A stretch of DNA of 64,000 bases from contig JARWIR010000001.1 of assembly GCA_029959085.1 (NCBI GenBank), positions 69,254,899 through 69,318,898 of the forward strand. The letters are read 5' to 3'. Both the position numbers and the translations under genes were made by a program. The notes under the pieces were generated by a model that made no database searches, was not told the DNA's origin, and worked only from the letters and a program-made list of their open reading frames with translations. Below are positions 21,987 through 33,940 of this stretch, piece by piece; position 1 is the stretch's first letter, and each line of letters begins with the position of its first letter. The stretch comes from Nemophila menziesii (Eukaryota; Streptophyta; Magnoliopsida; Boraginales; Hydrophyllaceae).

Positions 21987-23321
21987 TCATAGGCACAGCA
22001 TAAGTATCTTGAGGAGGTTGTTTTTTACCTTGATTTCCGTAACCTTGTTCCCCTTAGTAATTATTATGTGGTCTTGGCTGATAGTCATTACCTTGGGGAC
22101 GCGGATGATATGCATAAGCTGGATTAGTGGCCCCATTTGGATTTGAGTATTGGAAACCTGGATGGTTTCTATTCGGTTGATAACCTTGAGCACCTGAATT
22201 ATAGTTCCCTCAGTTGGCAATAAAAATTACGGCTTCTGGATTACTTTGACATTGATCCCGATCATGATCTTGTACACCACAGTTAGAACACCCATAAACT
22301 TCATGTGTAACATTAACATCTTCTCTTCTACCTGAAAGACCGTTTGTAACAGCTAATGTAAGTTGTTCCAATTGCTGCTCCAAAGTGTTCTTTAACTTAT
22401 TCTACAATGAGGAGAATTTTTCTTCAATCATAACTCTACTTTCTTTATAACTTCCACTTTGGAGAGGTGTTCTCACGGTATTCCAACCCATCTCGTTCTT
22501 CACTATTCTATCTAATATAACCTTTGCGTGAACTGGTTGTACCTACAAAAATCCACCACCACAAAGCAAATCTAAGTCTTTTCTCGATTGTCCATCAAGG
22601 CCTCTCTAAAATATCTTCATTTGTTGTATCTCTGTAAGGCCATGATCAGGGACTCTTCTCAAACAAATCTGAAATCATGACCAACTTCTACCCAAAGTCT
22701 TGTCTTGATCTTGTCTGAACGAGGTTAACTCAACTTGCGCGTCAAATCTCATATTTGTTGGGTAGTATCTATAGAAGAACGTGGTTTGTAATGCGTCCCA
22801 AGTAGTAATCGATCCAGTCTCTTGAGAATCATGCCATTCACTTGCTCCATCTATCACGAAATATCTAAATTTGCGACATACATCTGATCTCTAGTCACTC
22901 CTTGTGTAATATAAGAATCACAAATTTGCATGAACTTTTGTACAAAACGAATTGGATCTTCTCCAAGCGCTCCTCGGAGATTTCCATCATTGTGAAATTG
23001 AGATAACATACTAGGATCGGGTCTAAATCTCGCGACATTAATATCTGCAGGACCAATTCCGAGGGCAGGAGCTCGATATGGAGCTTTTTCCGGACCATTG
23101 ATAAACCACAAATCATTGTTATGGGGAGGTTGAATTTGTTGACCAGGTGAAAGATTTTGAACATTCTGTTGTTTATTTAATTATTGATTATCAACTTCTT
23201 CCATCTTTTCTTATCTAGCTAATTGCTCCTCTCTTTCTTTTGCTTTAGCTTCTTTCTTTCTTTTGTTTACTTCTCAAACTAAGATTTCGGGATTCTCAAG
23301 GATCACGGGATCTTCAAGCAT
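21987..23321 (-). pseudogene. gag: Gag of element B, decayed
   Basis: From an ATG at 23321 the - strand shows the gag blocks of element A, broken by several stops and frameshifts. The readable pieces are an N-terminal charged region, LWFINGPEKAPYRAPALGIG, an SYITQGVTRDQMY block (22854-23111), an IDGASEWHDSQETGS block with YRYYPTNMRFDAQVELTSF (22675-22857) and a zinc-knuckle area near 22260-22310. It cannot encode a whole Gag. The heavier damage than in element A agrees with B being the older insertion. Confidence 0.85.
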
Positions 23322-23444
23322 ATACCAAAGCCTGTAAATCTGAGAAAGAAAGAACAACCCAAAGCGTAAAATTGAAAAAATACAAATAAAAATAAACTAA
23401 CAATTAAACTACTAAAAGATTAATACCGGGGTCACACGCTACCG

Positions 23445-23462
23445 TCCCTGGCAGCGGCGCCA
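23445..23462 (-). other. Primer binding site of element B
   Basis: On the - strand TGGCGCCGCTGCCAGGGA, beside the 5' LTR. It matches the tRNA-Asp 3' end complement used by element A, with different mismatches. Confidence 0.85.
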
Positions 23463-23468
23463 AAAACT

Positions 23469-24484
23469 TGGTGGGTCCTGGGTGTTATAAAATTAGTACG
23501 ATAAATAAAGGAACCACAATACTGCAAGTGCACGGTTGTCCAAGTAATATCCAATAAATCGGGTTTCGTTCTTAGGGACGGATTAGGTTCAACTCAGGTA
23601 TTAATCAAGTAGTAAGAATAATTGCTTGACTGAAAAAAAAATTTGTTTGGTTTTTTATTAATTTAAAGATGCAATAAAATAAAGACTAAACTAAATTAAC
23701 TAAAATAGATAAAAGCAAATAAAATATTAACTTCAGATATGAAAGATACTTGAGTCTCGCAAAGAATCCACCTAATTAACGTAATCTATGTTATGTTTAA
23801 CGGTAGAATTGGTATTATAATATTAGTCGAGACTCTAATATCTTTTAGCCCCCGTCAGGGTGGACCTAGGAGTTATCCTAAAGTACTATAAATCCCTATA
23901 TGGGCGAATATGCCTCTTCGGATGATAAGAATTTACCTCTTTGGCTATGAAATTAATATGCTTTTCGGCCATTACACGGGTATTACCTAAGTATGTATTC
24001 AAACCCCACTGTCGGATGTTCACTTCGCCACTATTGTGAATAGCCAAAAATACTAAAAGCTACTTCTTAGACTTGACTTGGTCTTTAGTTAATTACCATA
24101 TATCTTTTAAAGATTCACAATAAATAAATAATTAAACCGCATATGCTTTAAAAATTAATAAATCATTAACTCAAGACATAAGAAAGTGCCTCTAAAATTA
24201 GAAACTCGAATAAAATACTTCCTAACACACTAAAAATAATCTTAGACTTTAATTCTCACTTCTCCTCCTTGTATTGGGTTTCCATGAAATTCAAGAACCT
24301 ACTAATTTTGCACTAAAAATAACCAAATTAACGCACAAAAGCTCTAAAAATGCAAATAGTCTAATTCCAAGGGGAGAAAATGTAATATGACAAAATAAAC
24401 ATAAAATTCTATCAAATAAGTCAAATATTCACCTAAAAGGATGTCTCCAAAGGGCTAATAATTTAAACAAATAGGGAGACATCA
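23469..24484 (-). repeat. 5' LTR of element B, internally deleted (1016 bp)
   Basis: Begins TGGTGGGTCC and ends GACATCA on the + strand. About 711 bp present in the 3' LTR are missing near 24060. Short similar words (TTCTAG and TTCTTAG) at the two edges in the intact copy suggest a deletion by microhomology. The missing part includes the region where the promoter would be expected. Confidence 0.9.
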
Positions 24485-24687
24485 CAATTATTATGTCGTC
24501 ATTTAAAAAAATTGACCTCCATTTCTTGATAAACTTATTTGAGTCCTAAATATTTAAATCATTTTCTTGACAATTTTTAAAAGCCGACAACAAAAAATTA
24601 ATTTTCCTACGAGCCTTAATAATTTTTCAGTAAAAAATATCAAATAAGGGAAATATATATAATCACCACTAAGACAAATATATATAG
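24485..24687. other. Flank of element B, right side
   Basis: Starts with CAATT, the right target duplication. AT-rich, no gene seen. Confidence 0.6.
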
Positions 24688-24897
24688 ATTTTATTAGAGC
24701 ATTGCTATATATCATTCTTTTTTGCTTCACCCATTTATCACCTCCTATGTGTCATCTAATGTGGAATTAAACAAAGAAAAGAGTAAATAATTATTTAAGA
24801 GAGAGAATTATTTTTATTGATGTTTAAAACCTCCACATAGGAGATGATACATGGGTGAAGCAAAAAGATGTGATATATATCTTTACTCATTTTATTA
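24688..24897. mobile_element. MITE of Mutator type, 192 bp, with 9-bp target duplication
   Basis: The element at 24697-24888 has long terminal inverted repeats. The left end GAGCATTGCTATATATCAT pairs with the right end (reverse complement GAGTAAAGATATATATCAC), and the match continues through the TTTGCTTCACCCAT and CACCTCCTATGTG words for about 55 bp. It is flanked by ATTTTATTA on both sides (24688-24696 and 24889-24897). Nine bases is the Mutator-superfamily length. The interior of about 80 bp has no ORF. Confidence 0.85.
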
Positions 24898-27376
24898 ATA
24901 TTTTTATTTTTCTAATCCTTATTTATCATTTTCTTTTTAAAATATAAACTAAACAGTTACATGAATATTAACCTGATCACTAGACCGTCTCGTATTGGCC
25001 TGACTAGCTTGACTAGCTCAATGAGTTAGAGGAATTCGGGTAAGATTCTTTCCATGTCATGGGTCGTTTCATATTATTACATCAAGTAAGGTTAGCCAGT
25101 CCGGCTCGTAGTACCATAAATTATTAGTTTTATTTTTTATTCTTATTTAACTTTAGTACTAGTTTTTTATTTATAAATATATAGTTATTCATACAAATAT
25201 TTTATTTTTAATATTTAAAATTAGTTATTTGATTTATTAAATTTAGTAATATTATTGAACTTAATAAATATGAGACTTTTAAAAATCTCATAATTCTCGT
25301 ATAATTAATAAAAATAAAAAATATATTAAACTATAAATATAATTATTTATTTATATCTTATTCAAAAATAAAATAAAAAGGGACAACTTTTTTTAATAAA
25401 AAAAAAGATGTTTATTCATTATCTTTTACAAAAATATTAAAATATTATAATTTTTAAAAATTAAAATCATATAAAATATAATAATAAACTTTAAGATAAA
25501 AAAAAGTATACACCCGAAAACATTAATAAAAATTTAGAAGTTAAAGATTGGATAACAATAAAACATAAAACCTAAAACTCATCTCTTCACTAATGTATTA
25601 GAACTAGAAAGAAAAAGAAATCTCTTTCACACTCACCTTCCCACCAAGCTGCCAAAAAATTGATTACATTATCAACCAGCTTGGCAACTAGTCCAAATTA
25701 AAGTAAAAAAATTATTTGTTACCATTGAAATTCTAAAAATAGATTTAATTCGTTTAAAATTTTTCAGAATGATCTAATTTAAGTATAATTTTTTATTATA
25801 TTTGTATACATATATTATAACGGATATTTTATTACATTTCGAAGCCTTTTACGTTATGAGAAGTGATGCTCTGATAATAACGTATATGAGAGGGGATGTC
25901 ATGTGAGTTTTGTGGGTCCGATGATTTAACGTGACTATTGGAGCGAGCAAATTGATCTTATAATGTATTTTTGTGAATTGTTTTGTAGTATTTAAAATGA
26001 ATAAATAAATAAGGGTAATACTTTCATCCTATATTGGATGGTCCAATATTAATATCAGAACTATTAATTATATTGATAAAACACATGTCATTAAAATAAC
26101 TAGGTAGTTACTATAATTATTTTTTGCATGACATAAACATGGGGCATGAGGCAACAATAATTTATTATTGACATGATGATATTTGATTTTTTTTAAATAC
26201 AACTTTTTGTATTTATTATATTATGAAGCGATAATTGTTTTGACGACTGAATAAGTGTCATTGTTTCACATTTGTTAATAATGGAACATGTATTAGAGGC
26301 GTCAATGATTTGTTATGTAATTTTGACGATTATGTTTGGCGTCATGATAGACAAACAATGAAAGTTCATAGATGATACACAAATGACGCTTGTTGAACCG
26401 TTACAATTATCACTGATTTCGATAATTATCGTCATGAAAACGCATAAATAATGTCATTTTGTACCCCTTTTATTGTATTGAGAGACCTATCTCGGGTGTC
26501 TGTACAAATGATTTTATATGCTAAATGATTAATTCCTAATGACTACTTGGTTAGTCAAGACCTTCAAGTAAAATAATGCACACCAAGCGTTTATATACTA
26601 TTTATGTACGCCAACCCCCCTCCCGAACAATAGTTGAAACTACTAACACTAATTATTACTTGATCAGGACACAATAAGAAACGAGCTTAAATATATAATT
26701 AACAGAAAAACTACTCAGTTTATTTAAATACAAAGTCCCAGAATCAAATATAGATATAAATAATTATCTATGATTCATACCCATACCAATGCTCAAGAAA
26801 AAGTGGTTTAGTTCATAATGTAAAACTAAAAACTATAGATAAATAATGCCAAAATCATGTTGAAAAGGAAAAACATAATGAAATCAATCTAATACATGAA
26901 ATGGAATGTATGTGGAATAGTGAATAATAATGAACATGGGTGGAAACCCTTTTTATCTTCTGTTCCAGGCGTGTAGCTCCTGTCTTTGCTGTAATATTTG
27001 ACCTCTCTTAAATAATGAGCTTCTAAAATTCTTAAAATACCTACATAAAACATTGTAGATCATTTTGGGCTCCCTTAGATAGGTTAATGATTCCCCAACT
27101 TGTTTTTAGCTAGTGTTGGATAGGTTCGAGTCAGGGTTGTAGCAAATAACATAACTTCTTCATCCTTGCTCCGAATTGACTTTCGGCACTTTTCACACAT
27201 CACTGACTTCAAGATATATACAAATGAAAAGAAAATTTGTCGAAATTTCTGACCAATTATTCGTGGTGATTGAAACAAGTGGTGTCAAGGATTTTGATAG
27301 TAAACGCTCTGATTCTCTATTGTGATTACGTCTTGGCTTGATTTTGGAGTTGAATTATTGACTACTTGGTATCTCC
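24898..27376. other. AT-rich intergenic DNA, no gene seen
   Basis: Long A/T runs, no credible ORF, no tRNA. Between about 26220 and 26450 the word TGACG or its complement CGTCA occurs repeatedly on both strands. This recalls subterminal repeats of DNA transposons but cannot be assigned. The short - frame at 27084-27278 shows no recognisable motif. Confidence 0.5.
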
Positions 27377-28952
27377 TGGTGTGTTATAAAATAACACCCC
27401 TAAAAAGGAAAGACACGTACCGCAAGTGTACGGGTCGTCCATGTAATATCCGATAAACGAGATTTCGATCTCAGGGACGGATCGGATATGACTATAAATG
27501 TTATGAAATATGCGTAAATAGTTGTTTATATGATACGAAAATTAAATGGATAAATATTTGTTCGGTTTTTGTTTAAGGACTAAGTGCAAATAATGTAAAA
27601 GATTAAATTGACTAATGCAAATAAATGAGACGCAAGTAAATAAAATATGAGTAAACGCATGAATGAGAAGTAGTACTTGAGTTTCGCAAGGGTCTCGCCT
27701 AAACTTATTTAATCAATGCTTTTGTTTAAGGGATGAATCAGGATTTGGTATTAGTCAGGATTCGAGTTTCTCCTAACCCCCGCCAGGGTGGACTTAGGAG
27801 CCTTCCTAGGGTATTACAAACCCCGTCAGGGCGATTATAAGCTACATTTGAATGTTCAAGTGTTTTAACCAATTAGATTCAAGATTAACTAAGTCTGTCA
27901 GGATCAATAATTTATATCTTACATCTATTATCTAGTTTTGTAACTAAACCCCCCGTCAAGGTGATCATTATGTCACTATAATGAATAACTTAATTACTAA
28001 TTCTTATTTTTGATTCATGACTTCACAAATAGTAAATAAATTCAAAATAATAGAAAACACTAAATTAACCAATTCAAACTAAATCTTTCAATCCCAAATT
28101 CAAAAACACTAATTAAATAAACTGGGGCTCAACCCATTAAAACGATTCTCAAGCACAAATGAAATTAGTTCATGACTGAATTAAAAACTAAAGAAATTAA
28201 ATTAAAATAACTCATGTTTATTACAGAAATAAAAGATTAAAAAACCTAATTGAGGGTTGGGTTTGGCTACGATTTGGAGAAGATGACTTTCTCGAGCTCT
28301 TAGCTTTCTCCTTTTCCTTGCTTTTGAATTTTTCTTAGGCGTTTCTGACGTGTGTAAATTGAGTTGTGTATAAAATAAAAGTCAAAAGGTCTATTTATAA
28401 TGCTAAAATCGGACTTGGGCTTAACTTAGTAAATTAGTGGAATATTAAATGGCCCAAGTCCAATCTTCTAATTAAAATCCCGTAATTGGTATACAGCCTT
28501 CACTAAAATGGTTGTAACTTTCTCAAATCAACTCCTAACCAACCCGTTCAAGTTGATAAATCTTCATGACTCAATAAGAAATAAATCTTATTTACAACTC
28601 AGAGGCTGAATCCACGTCTAAGTAACTCGAAATCAGCAATTAACATCAGTCTTTCAGATTTGGAGCTTCAACTTGTCAACTCTTCGGGATATTTCTTCTT
28701 GCCTTTGACTTCTTTACACGATATAAGACTTTAATTCTCGATTCCTCTCCTTGCTAGCATCATGGACCTACAAACTTTGCACTAAAACAACTCATTTAAT
28801 GTGCAAAAGATTAATAAATGAAAAATACTAGAATCCAAGGAGGGAAAATGAAATGTAACGAATTAACACTAAAAGTATATCAAATTAGTTAAATAATCAC
28901 CCAAAATGATGTCTCCTAAGATCATATAATTAGAACACAAAGGGAGACATCA
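27377..28952 (-). repeat. LTR of element C (1576 bp), Athila-like
   Basis: Begins TGGTGTGTTATAAAA and ends GGGAGACATCA on the + strand, alignable with LTRs of A and B but a distinct subfamily. It has the terminal inverted repeat (28907-28952) and four CCGTCAGG-type words at about 27780, 27824, 27897 and 27955. The polypurine tract follows at 28953, so this is the 3' LTR of a - strand element. No second LTR is in the window. Confidence 0.85.
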
Positions 28953-30318
28953 AGACCCCAAACTCAAACCTTTGTCGTCCCGCCAAAGTAAAATAAAAAT
29001 AAAGGTCTAAGGTGAATGCAGAAATGCAGAAGCTAGTAGTAAATACACCCAAAGCAACACTTAAAACCAATCTCATATAGCAAACATTATAAATTAATAT
29101 ACACATACACTTATCATGCAAAGTCAAACATAAATAATATCAATCTTAAAATTAACTTCACAATGCCTAGAAGATTATAGGGTGTTCCTTGATCCTCACT
29201 CGCTTTGAACGCTCCACTTAGAATACTCCATATTAGTTGAGTTACAAACTCACTATGAACCTAGGAATCACGAGGACTTTATGGTTTTAGCGTAGGCTTA
29301 GGGACGGTGTGGTATGTATATTTGGTAAATTTGAAGTGAGCTTTTGGGTCTCTCCTCACTTACCATCAACAGCTGTCCAAGATTTTGAGTTACAATCGAA
29401 TAATGTTCTCACTCAACCCATTTGACGCACTAATTTAGCGTCCCCAAGTTAACCAATATAAACTAAGATGATCTCCAGAAACTTCCACTTTGCCGGGTAT
29501 TTTATTATTTCTTTATTTTTCTTTTTCATTTCTTTTCTCTTTTCTTTTCTCTTTTTTTTTTTTTTTGTACAGTCAATAACCGGGTTCCCGGTTAGTGATG
29601 ACCGGGTTCCCAGTTGTCTACTGCATTGACAACTTTTTTTTTTCACTCTTTTTTTTCAATCCCTACAAATGGTTACAAATAATATCATCAGAATTTTTGC
29701 ATCAATACAAACACATAAGTTCCCTCCCAATGTAACTTCCCATAGACGAACCCACCACCCCAAACTCAAGTTCGAGACAGGTCTCAGGATCGTGATTCAA
29801 GTGCGGGTCATATGGAAATGCCTAATAAACTAAGGGGATATGGGCTTATATCGTGGCGACAAATGAAAATGCTTAAGGCTCGAAATTGGGCTAAAACGGA
29901 TATAATTGATTCATGGGGATAGAAGGCTAAAAACTCTCAAATGGCTAACAAACAACTGCCCCTATCATTTTCCTAGTTACATAGTTTTCCTCTAGTTCAT
30001 ATCTAAGTAGGTACTCTACTAATTTGGATCTCACGTTCTACAAACCAAACATTTTCCTTAAGTACAAGTTTACTTCTTTTTCATTGTTCATTAATTCTTC
30101 CTATCAATTACCTATGTTTACATGAAATTAAGTGCGTTCTATACTAATCCATAAAGTCCACTATTTACTATCATAGTTTTATCAAAAGTATGCTTAATGG
30201 GGACATTTAAGATCTTCTACAGTCAAACGCAATCCCTAATTAATTTTATTGAAAACAAATAAAACAAATAACACGTAAAACTGGGATGAGGCAATGAACC
30301 CCACCCCAAACTCAAAAA
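28953..30318 (-). mobile_element. 3' non-coding end of element C, truncated
   Basis: Polypurine tract then the same non-coding block as 8846-10230 in element A, including two hairpins AACCGGGTTCCCGGTT at 29578-29593 and a weaker one at 29600-29616. Homology to A stops at CTCAAAAATG near 30318, where the CNGC/plastid array begins. All coding parts of C are missing. Confidence 0.8.
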
Positions 30319-32756
30319 TGTAACGGAAATAGGCACTATAGGTTTTTGAGGCGCCCATATCCAAATGGAATTCTTGTCTTCTACAATCCAAAATAAATTT
30401 AAAAAAATGTCTTTTATAGAATAATTAAACAATTTATCTTTCTTGCTCTAGTTTTGTGTAACCTCACTTCCTAACTTTATATGAAGTTAAAAAAACAAGT
30501 TCACACAAACAATACACCAAACTATCCAAGAAGATTGCTAGGACCTTGGAAGACAACAAGGTAAAAAACTAGGACTAACTCATAATCAGGATATAATAGG
30601 GAGAAAGGGAAAATGCTATAGGTAGGGATTAGTCGTATTAGTACAACTACGGCCACCTGAGATCATCATATAACCACTCAACACAAATTCAATCCACATG
30701 ATAAAACAAAGTTAATTTTTTCTCTAAAAATTACTTTGTTTGGTTTAATACAAAAAAACCATTTAAATTCAATCTTGTTACAAGGAAAAAAAACACGCCT
30801 AATCCCACGCCGCTATGCACCACCATACCTCCACAGCTCCATTATTCAAGTGAAGCTTTAACTGCAAGCCTGTTGATATTATCAGACTAAATGTAAAAAA
30901 CCTTGAAATAAAACTAATTTTTTGAATATATATGTAATTAATTATATTATTTTGGTCTGATTAACAAAATTTTCAATTGATTTATATTTTTTTCCTTATA
31001 TTTTGAAGTTTTTGATGATAAGATCATCCAGATCTTTGATGCTAAAAGGATCTGCGATATTTATATTGATTGCCACTACACCAAATCACCAAATCAGTGT
31101 CCTTTTGCTCAAACACGGTCCACATTTGGAAGTTCTATCACAATTTACCATTTTTCAACCATTCTAGAATAGAGAATTCAAGAATGAAGAAAAAACAAAA
31201 ATGAAATTACGTATTATGAATCATTGTTTGACAAATGAGACGCTAATTAAATTTTCTTTGTTGTTGAAGTAATGAAAAATTTAGAGCTAGAAAATGACAA
31301 TGTTGTTTAAACCATAACACAATTTTGTCTACATTTTTTTACAGAAATCTTGTAATTGATTACCAGTGAATTTCATATTTGTCTTTTTTTGGCATCCTGA
31401 AAACATACTTTAATAGAAACAATACTTCAAACTACATCTTAGATTTCTTCCTCTATATTTATTCTAGAGAGTCATTATGTTACATATTTTATGTTCTAAT
31501 AATTTGTTGATGTACGATCTAATCATTTGTTAATGCATTTCTTAGAGAGTTCTTTAATTTTTAACGGAAAAAAGATAGTTTGCCATGACATTTCAATAAA
31601 GAGGAACATTTCGTCTTTCATCAGAATGAAGGTAATCTTTTTGGCCTCTAAACTGTTAGCTTTTGGTTCTCAAGATTAAAAATCTTCACCTTGACTTTTC
31701 AAAAATCAACTTTAATAATTGTAAAATTGTGATGAGATAATTACATTTAAAGTTTATATACTAGGATGCTTTGTTTTTAAATATAGCAACTTATAGTGTA
31801 TGTTGTCATAGTTTTCAGTATATGAGTTGGTTATTATATATTTGGGTTTATTTTTTATGTTTAATTATAGTCGAGTGTGTGTTTTCATATTCCAATGCTC
31901 TATTAAGATCTATGGCAGATTCTTTTTGGTCTTTAAACTTTCACCTTGAATAATTAGTTGCTTCACATATTGTATATGAATTGTTAACAAATTTGAACTT
32001 GAACAAATTTAGTAAAAGTATAATTGTCTATATGATTCATGATTTGTATGTATATTATTAAGCCTCATTACTTAGCTTCTTTAACTTTTTCATTTGTTTG
32101 CCAAAAGCTTTAATGGATACAATCTATAAAGCCCCATTACTTTCAGCATATTATCACATTACGAACCCGTAAGTATTTTTTTAAATCCAAAATCACATCC
32201 ATTTTTTACCTTTTTGTGGATACAAAATATTTAATTTTTTTTATGTTTTTACAGATTATTTGAGCCTTACATGTGGCAACAAAGATAGGTAAATATGCCA
32301 AGGTAAATTGAAATTCTCGAATTTACTATGGTCATTAATAGATTATTAATTCAACTATGCCTTTATGTCTTTACATGTCATTTTGGGATAGTTAATTTTT
32401 CTGCCCACTGTTATAAACCTGTTTTTTATAACAAAAGTTGCGAGAATATTAAATAAAGTCTACCCATAAGTCTATAAGTCATATGAGCAAGGTCAGTTAT
32501 TATATATCCTATGACAAAACTTTTTTAGCTTATATAAAATTATTCAAATTACTTCTCCCTATATTTATATATTAGAAATCATGATCTCTTAAAAGCTGCA
32601 AATACTCTGATGCAAGCTCAAGAGATCGGTGCCCCACGATGAAATTTTGAGTCTCCTACAAAGAATTAATTCGGCAAATAGAAGTGACGATTAAATGGAA
32701 AAAAAAAGTTTTAATGGGTTAAATTTTTGTCTAATGTCCTTTTGGTGAAACATAAA

Positions 32757-33128
32757 GAAAAATGTATAATGATTAATTGGCCAATGCAAAAACATTAGTA
32801 TCTTTGATAAGCATGATTGTTTTCATTTACATATTACATATCCTTCTTCAAGTACTACATTTTTCTTCTTTATCACTATAGGTATCATACAGGTACTACG
32901 TTTTTCTTCTTTATCACTATAGGTATCATATAGGAACCTAGAGTGCAAAACTTGCATAATTCTTTACAATTTTCTTTAACTACTTTGCAGTTTAGGCTTG
33001 CTTATCTGGCACCAGAGTCACAAGTAGTAAGAGCTGGAGAATTTGAAGATCGTCCAAAAGAAATAGCTCTTCATTTTCTTTACGAATACTTTTTCATTGA
33101 GTTCTTTATTGTATTGCCCCTTTCTCAG
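32757..33128 (+). pseudogene. CNGC19/20-like channel fragment, unit 1
   Basis: Two exons of a cyclic nucleotide-gated cation channel of the CNGC19/20 group. Exon 1 (about 32757-32850) would encode the S1-S2 part but is shifted and has lost its GT donor (CTTCTTCAAGTACT). Exon 2 (32991-33128, 46 codons, with AG and GT borders) is open: FRLAYLAPES then a block with RPKEIALHFLYEYFF and FIVLPLSQ, which matches the S2-S3 segment of this family. The next exon start (ATAGCAATTCTTCC after CCAG at about 33354) is faintly visible. Pore, S6, cyclic-nucleotide domain and IQ motif are missing, so no channel can be made. Confidence 0.8.
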
Positions 33129-33568
33129 GTATTTTTTTGCAATTTACCCCCTATAATTTTCTATAATTACAAATTATCCCCTATAGTTTGCAATTTACAC
33201 ATTCTGTACGTCAAAACTAGTGTGTGTAACCTTTTTTTAAAAATTCGGGGTAAAGATGTACTTTTGTAACCATACGGGGTCTGGTGCTATTTTAGCAAAG
33301 CATAAGGATTTAAAATACAAAATATTATTAAAATTCTCAAATCCTTTTTTCCAGATAGCAATTCTTCCTGCCCCCACTTTATTTTTGAAAAATACTCTGA
33401 TTTTACGACTTTGTTTATTTCCCCTTCCCCTTAAATTTTAATATATTTCAAAATTATAGAAGAAGTGAATGAAAAGCTATCAAAATCGAAGAACTTGGGT
33501 AAAATCTTTAGCTGCTGATTGTTGGAGCGATTTAGATGATCATTGTATGATCGTGGTTGGGTAATTAT

Positions 33569-33640
33569 GCCTCCATCATGTAGTGGTTCATGACAACTCT
33601 CTTTAAGGAGGCACCGAGGATGTGACTTCCCCTAGGGTTT
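33569..33640 (+). pseudogene. trnE-UUC: Plastid-derived tRNA-Glu remnant, unit 1
   Basis: Matches plastid trnE over its length, but the anticodon loop reads CTTTAAG (one C lost from TTC) and stems carry substitutions. Not a working tRNA gene. Confidence 0.85.
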
Positions 33641-33699
33641 GGGTACTATGAAAGGAAGTTTATCATGTATTACCAATAAGCCAAAAATTAATTTTCCTT

Positions 33700-33781
33700 G
33701 GGTCAAGCCCCGAGTGGTTAATGGGGACAGACTATAATTCTTTGGCAATATGTCTACGCTAGTTCAAATCCAGCACGTCCA
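33700..33781 (+). pseudogene. trnY-GUA: Plastid-derived tRNA-Tyr remnant, unit 1
   Basis: Aligns to plastid trnY including the long variable arm. The anticodon region is changed (GACTATAATTC), giving ATA in place of GTA with one base lost. Pseudogene. Confidence 0.85.
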
Positions 33782-33869
33782 AATATTTTTCTAATCTACC
33801 ATGAGGTAATATAACCCATTTTTCTTCAGAATTACATGATACATAGAAAAAAAGAATCAACTTTTTTGC

Positions 33870-33940
33870 TAGAATCAACTTTGGTCCGACCACCACCTTG
33901 TCAAAGCAAAGCTGCGAGTTTGAGACCTGTCAGTCATGAC
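33870..33940 (+). pseudogene. trnD-GUC: Plastid-derived tRNA-Asp remnant, unit 1
   Basis: Matches the 3' two-thirds of plastid trnD (CTTGTCAAAG through GTCAGTCATGAC). The acceptor and D-arm end is rearranged. The anticodon GTC is still readable. Confidence 0.75.

Larger units (their letters stand above)
3187..24484 (-). mobile_element. Element B: non-autonomous Athila-like LTR retrotransposon, interrupted by element A
   Basis: The LTRs at 3187-4913 (3' LTR) and 23469-24484 (5' LTR) are flanked by the same 5 bases, CAATT (3182-3186 and 24485-24489), which defines one insertion. After removing element A and one copy of its target duplication about 8.46 kb remains. Reading on the - strand it has a primer site, decayed gag, a protease segment, a short integrase C-terminal end, a hairpin array, a shortened third ORF, 3' non-coding sequence and LTR. 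RT, RNase H and the integrase core are absent, so it could move only with enzymes supplied by a relative. Confidence 0.9.
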
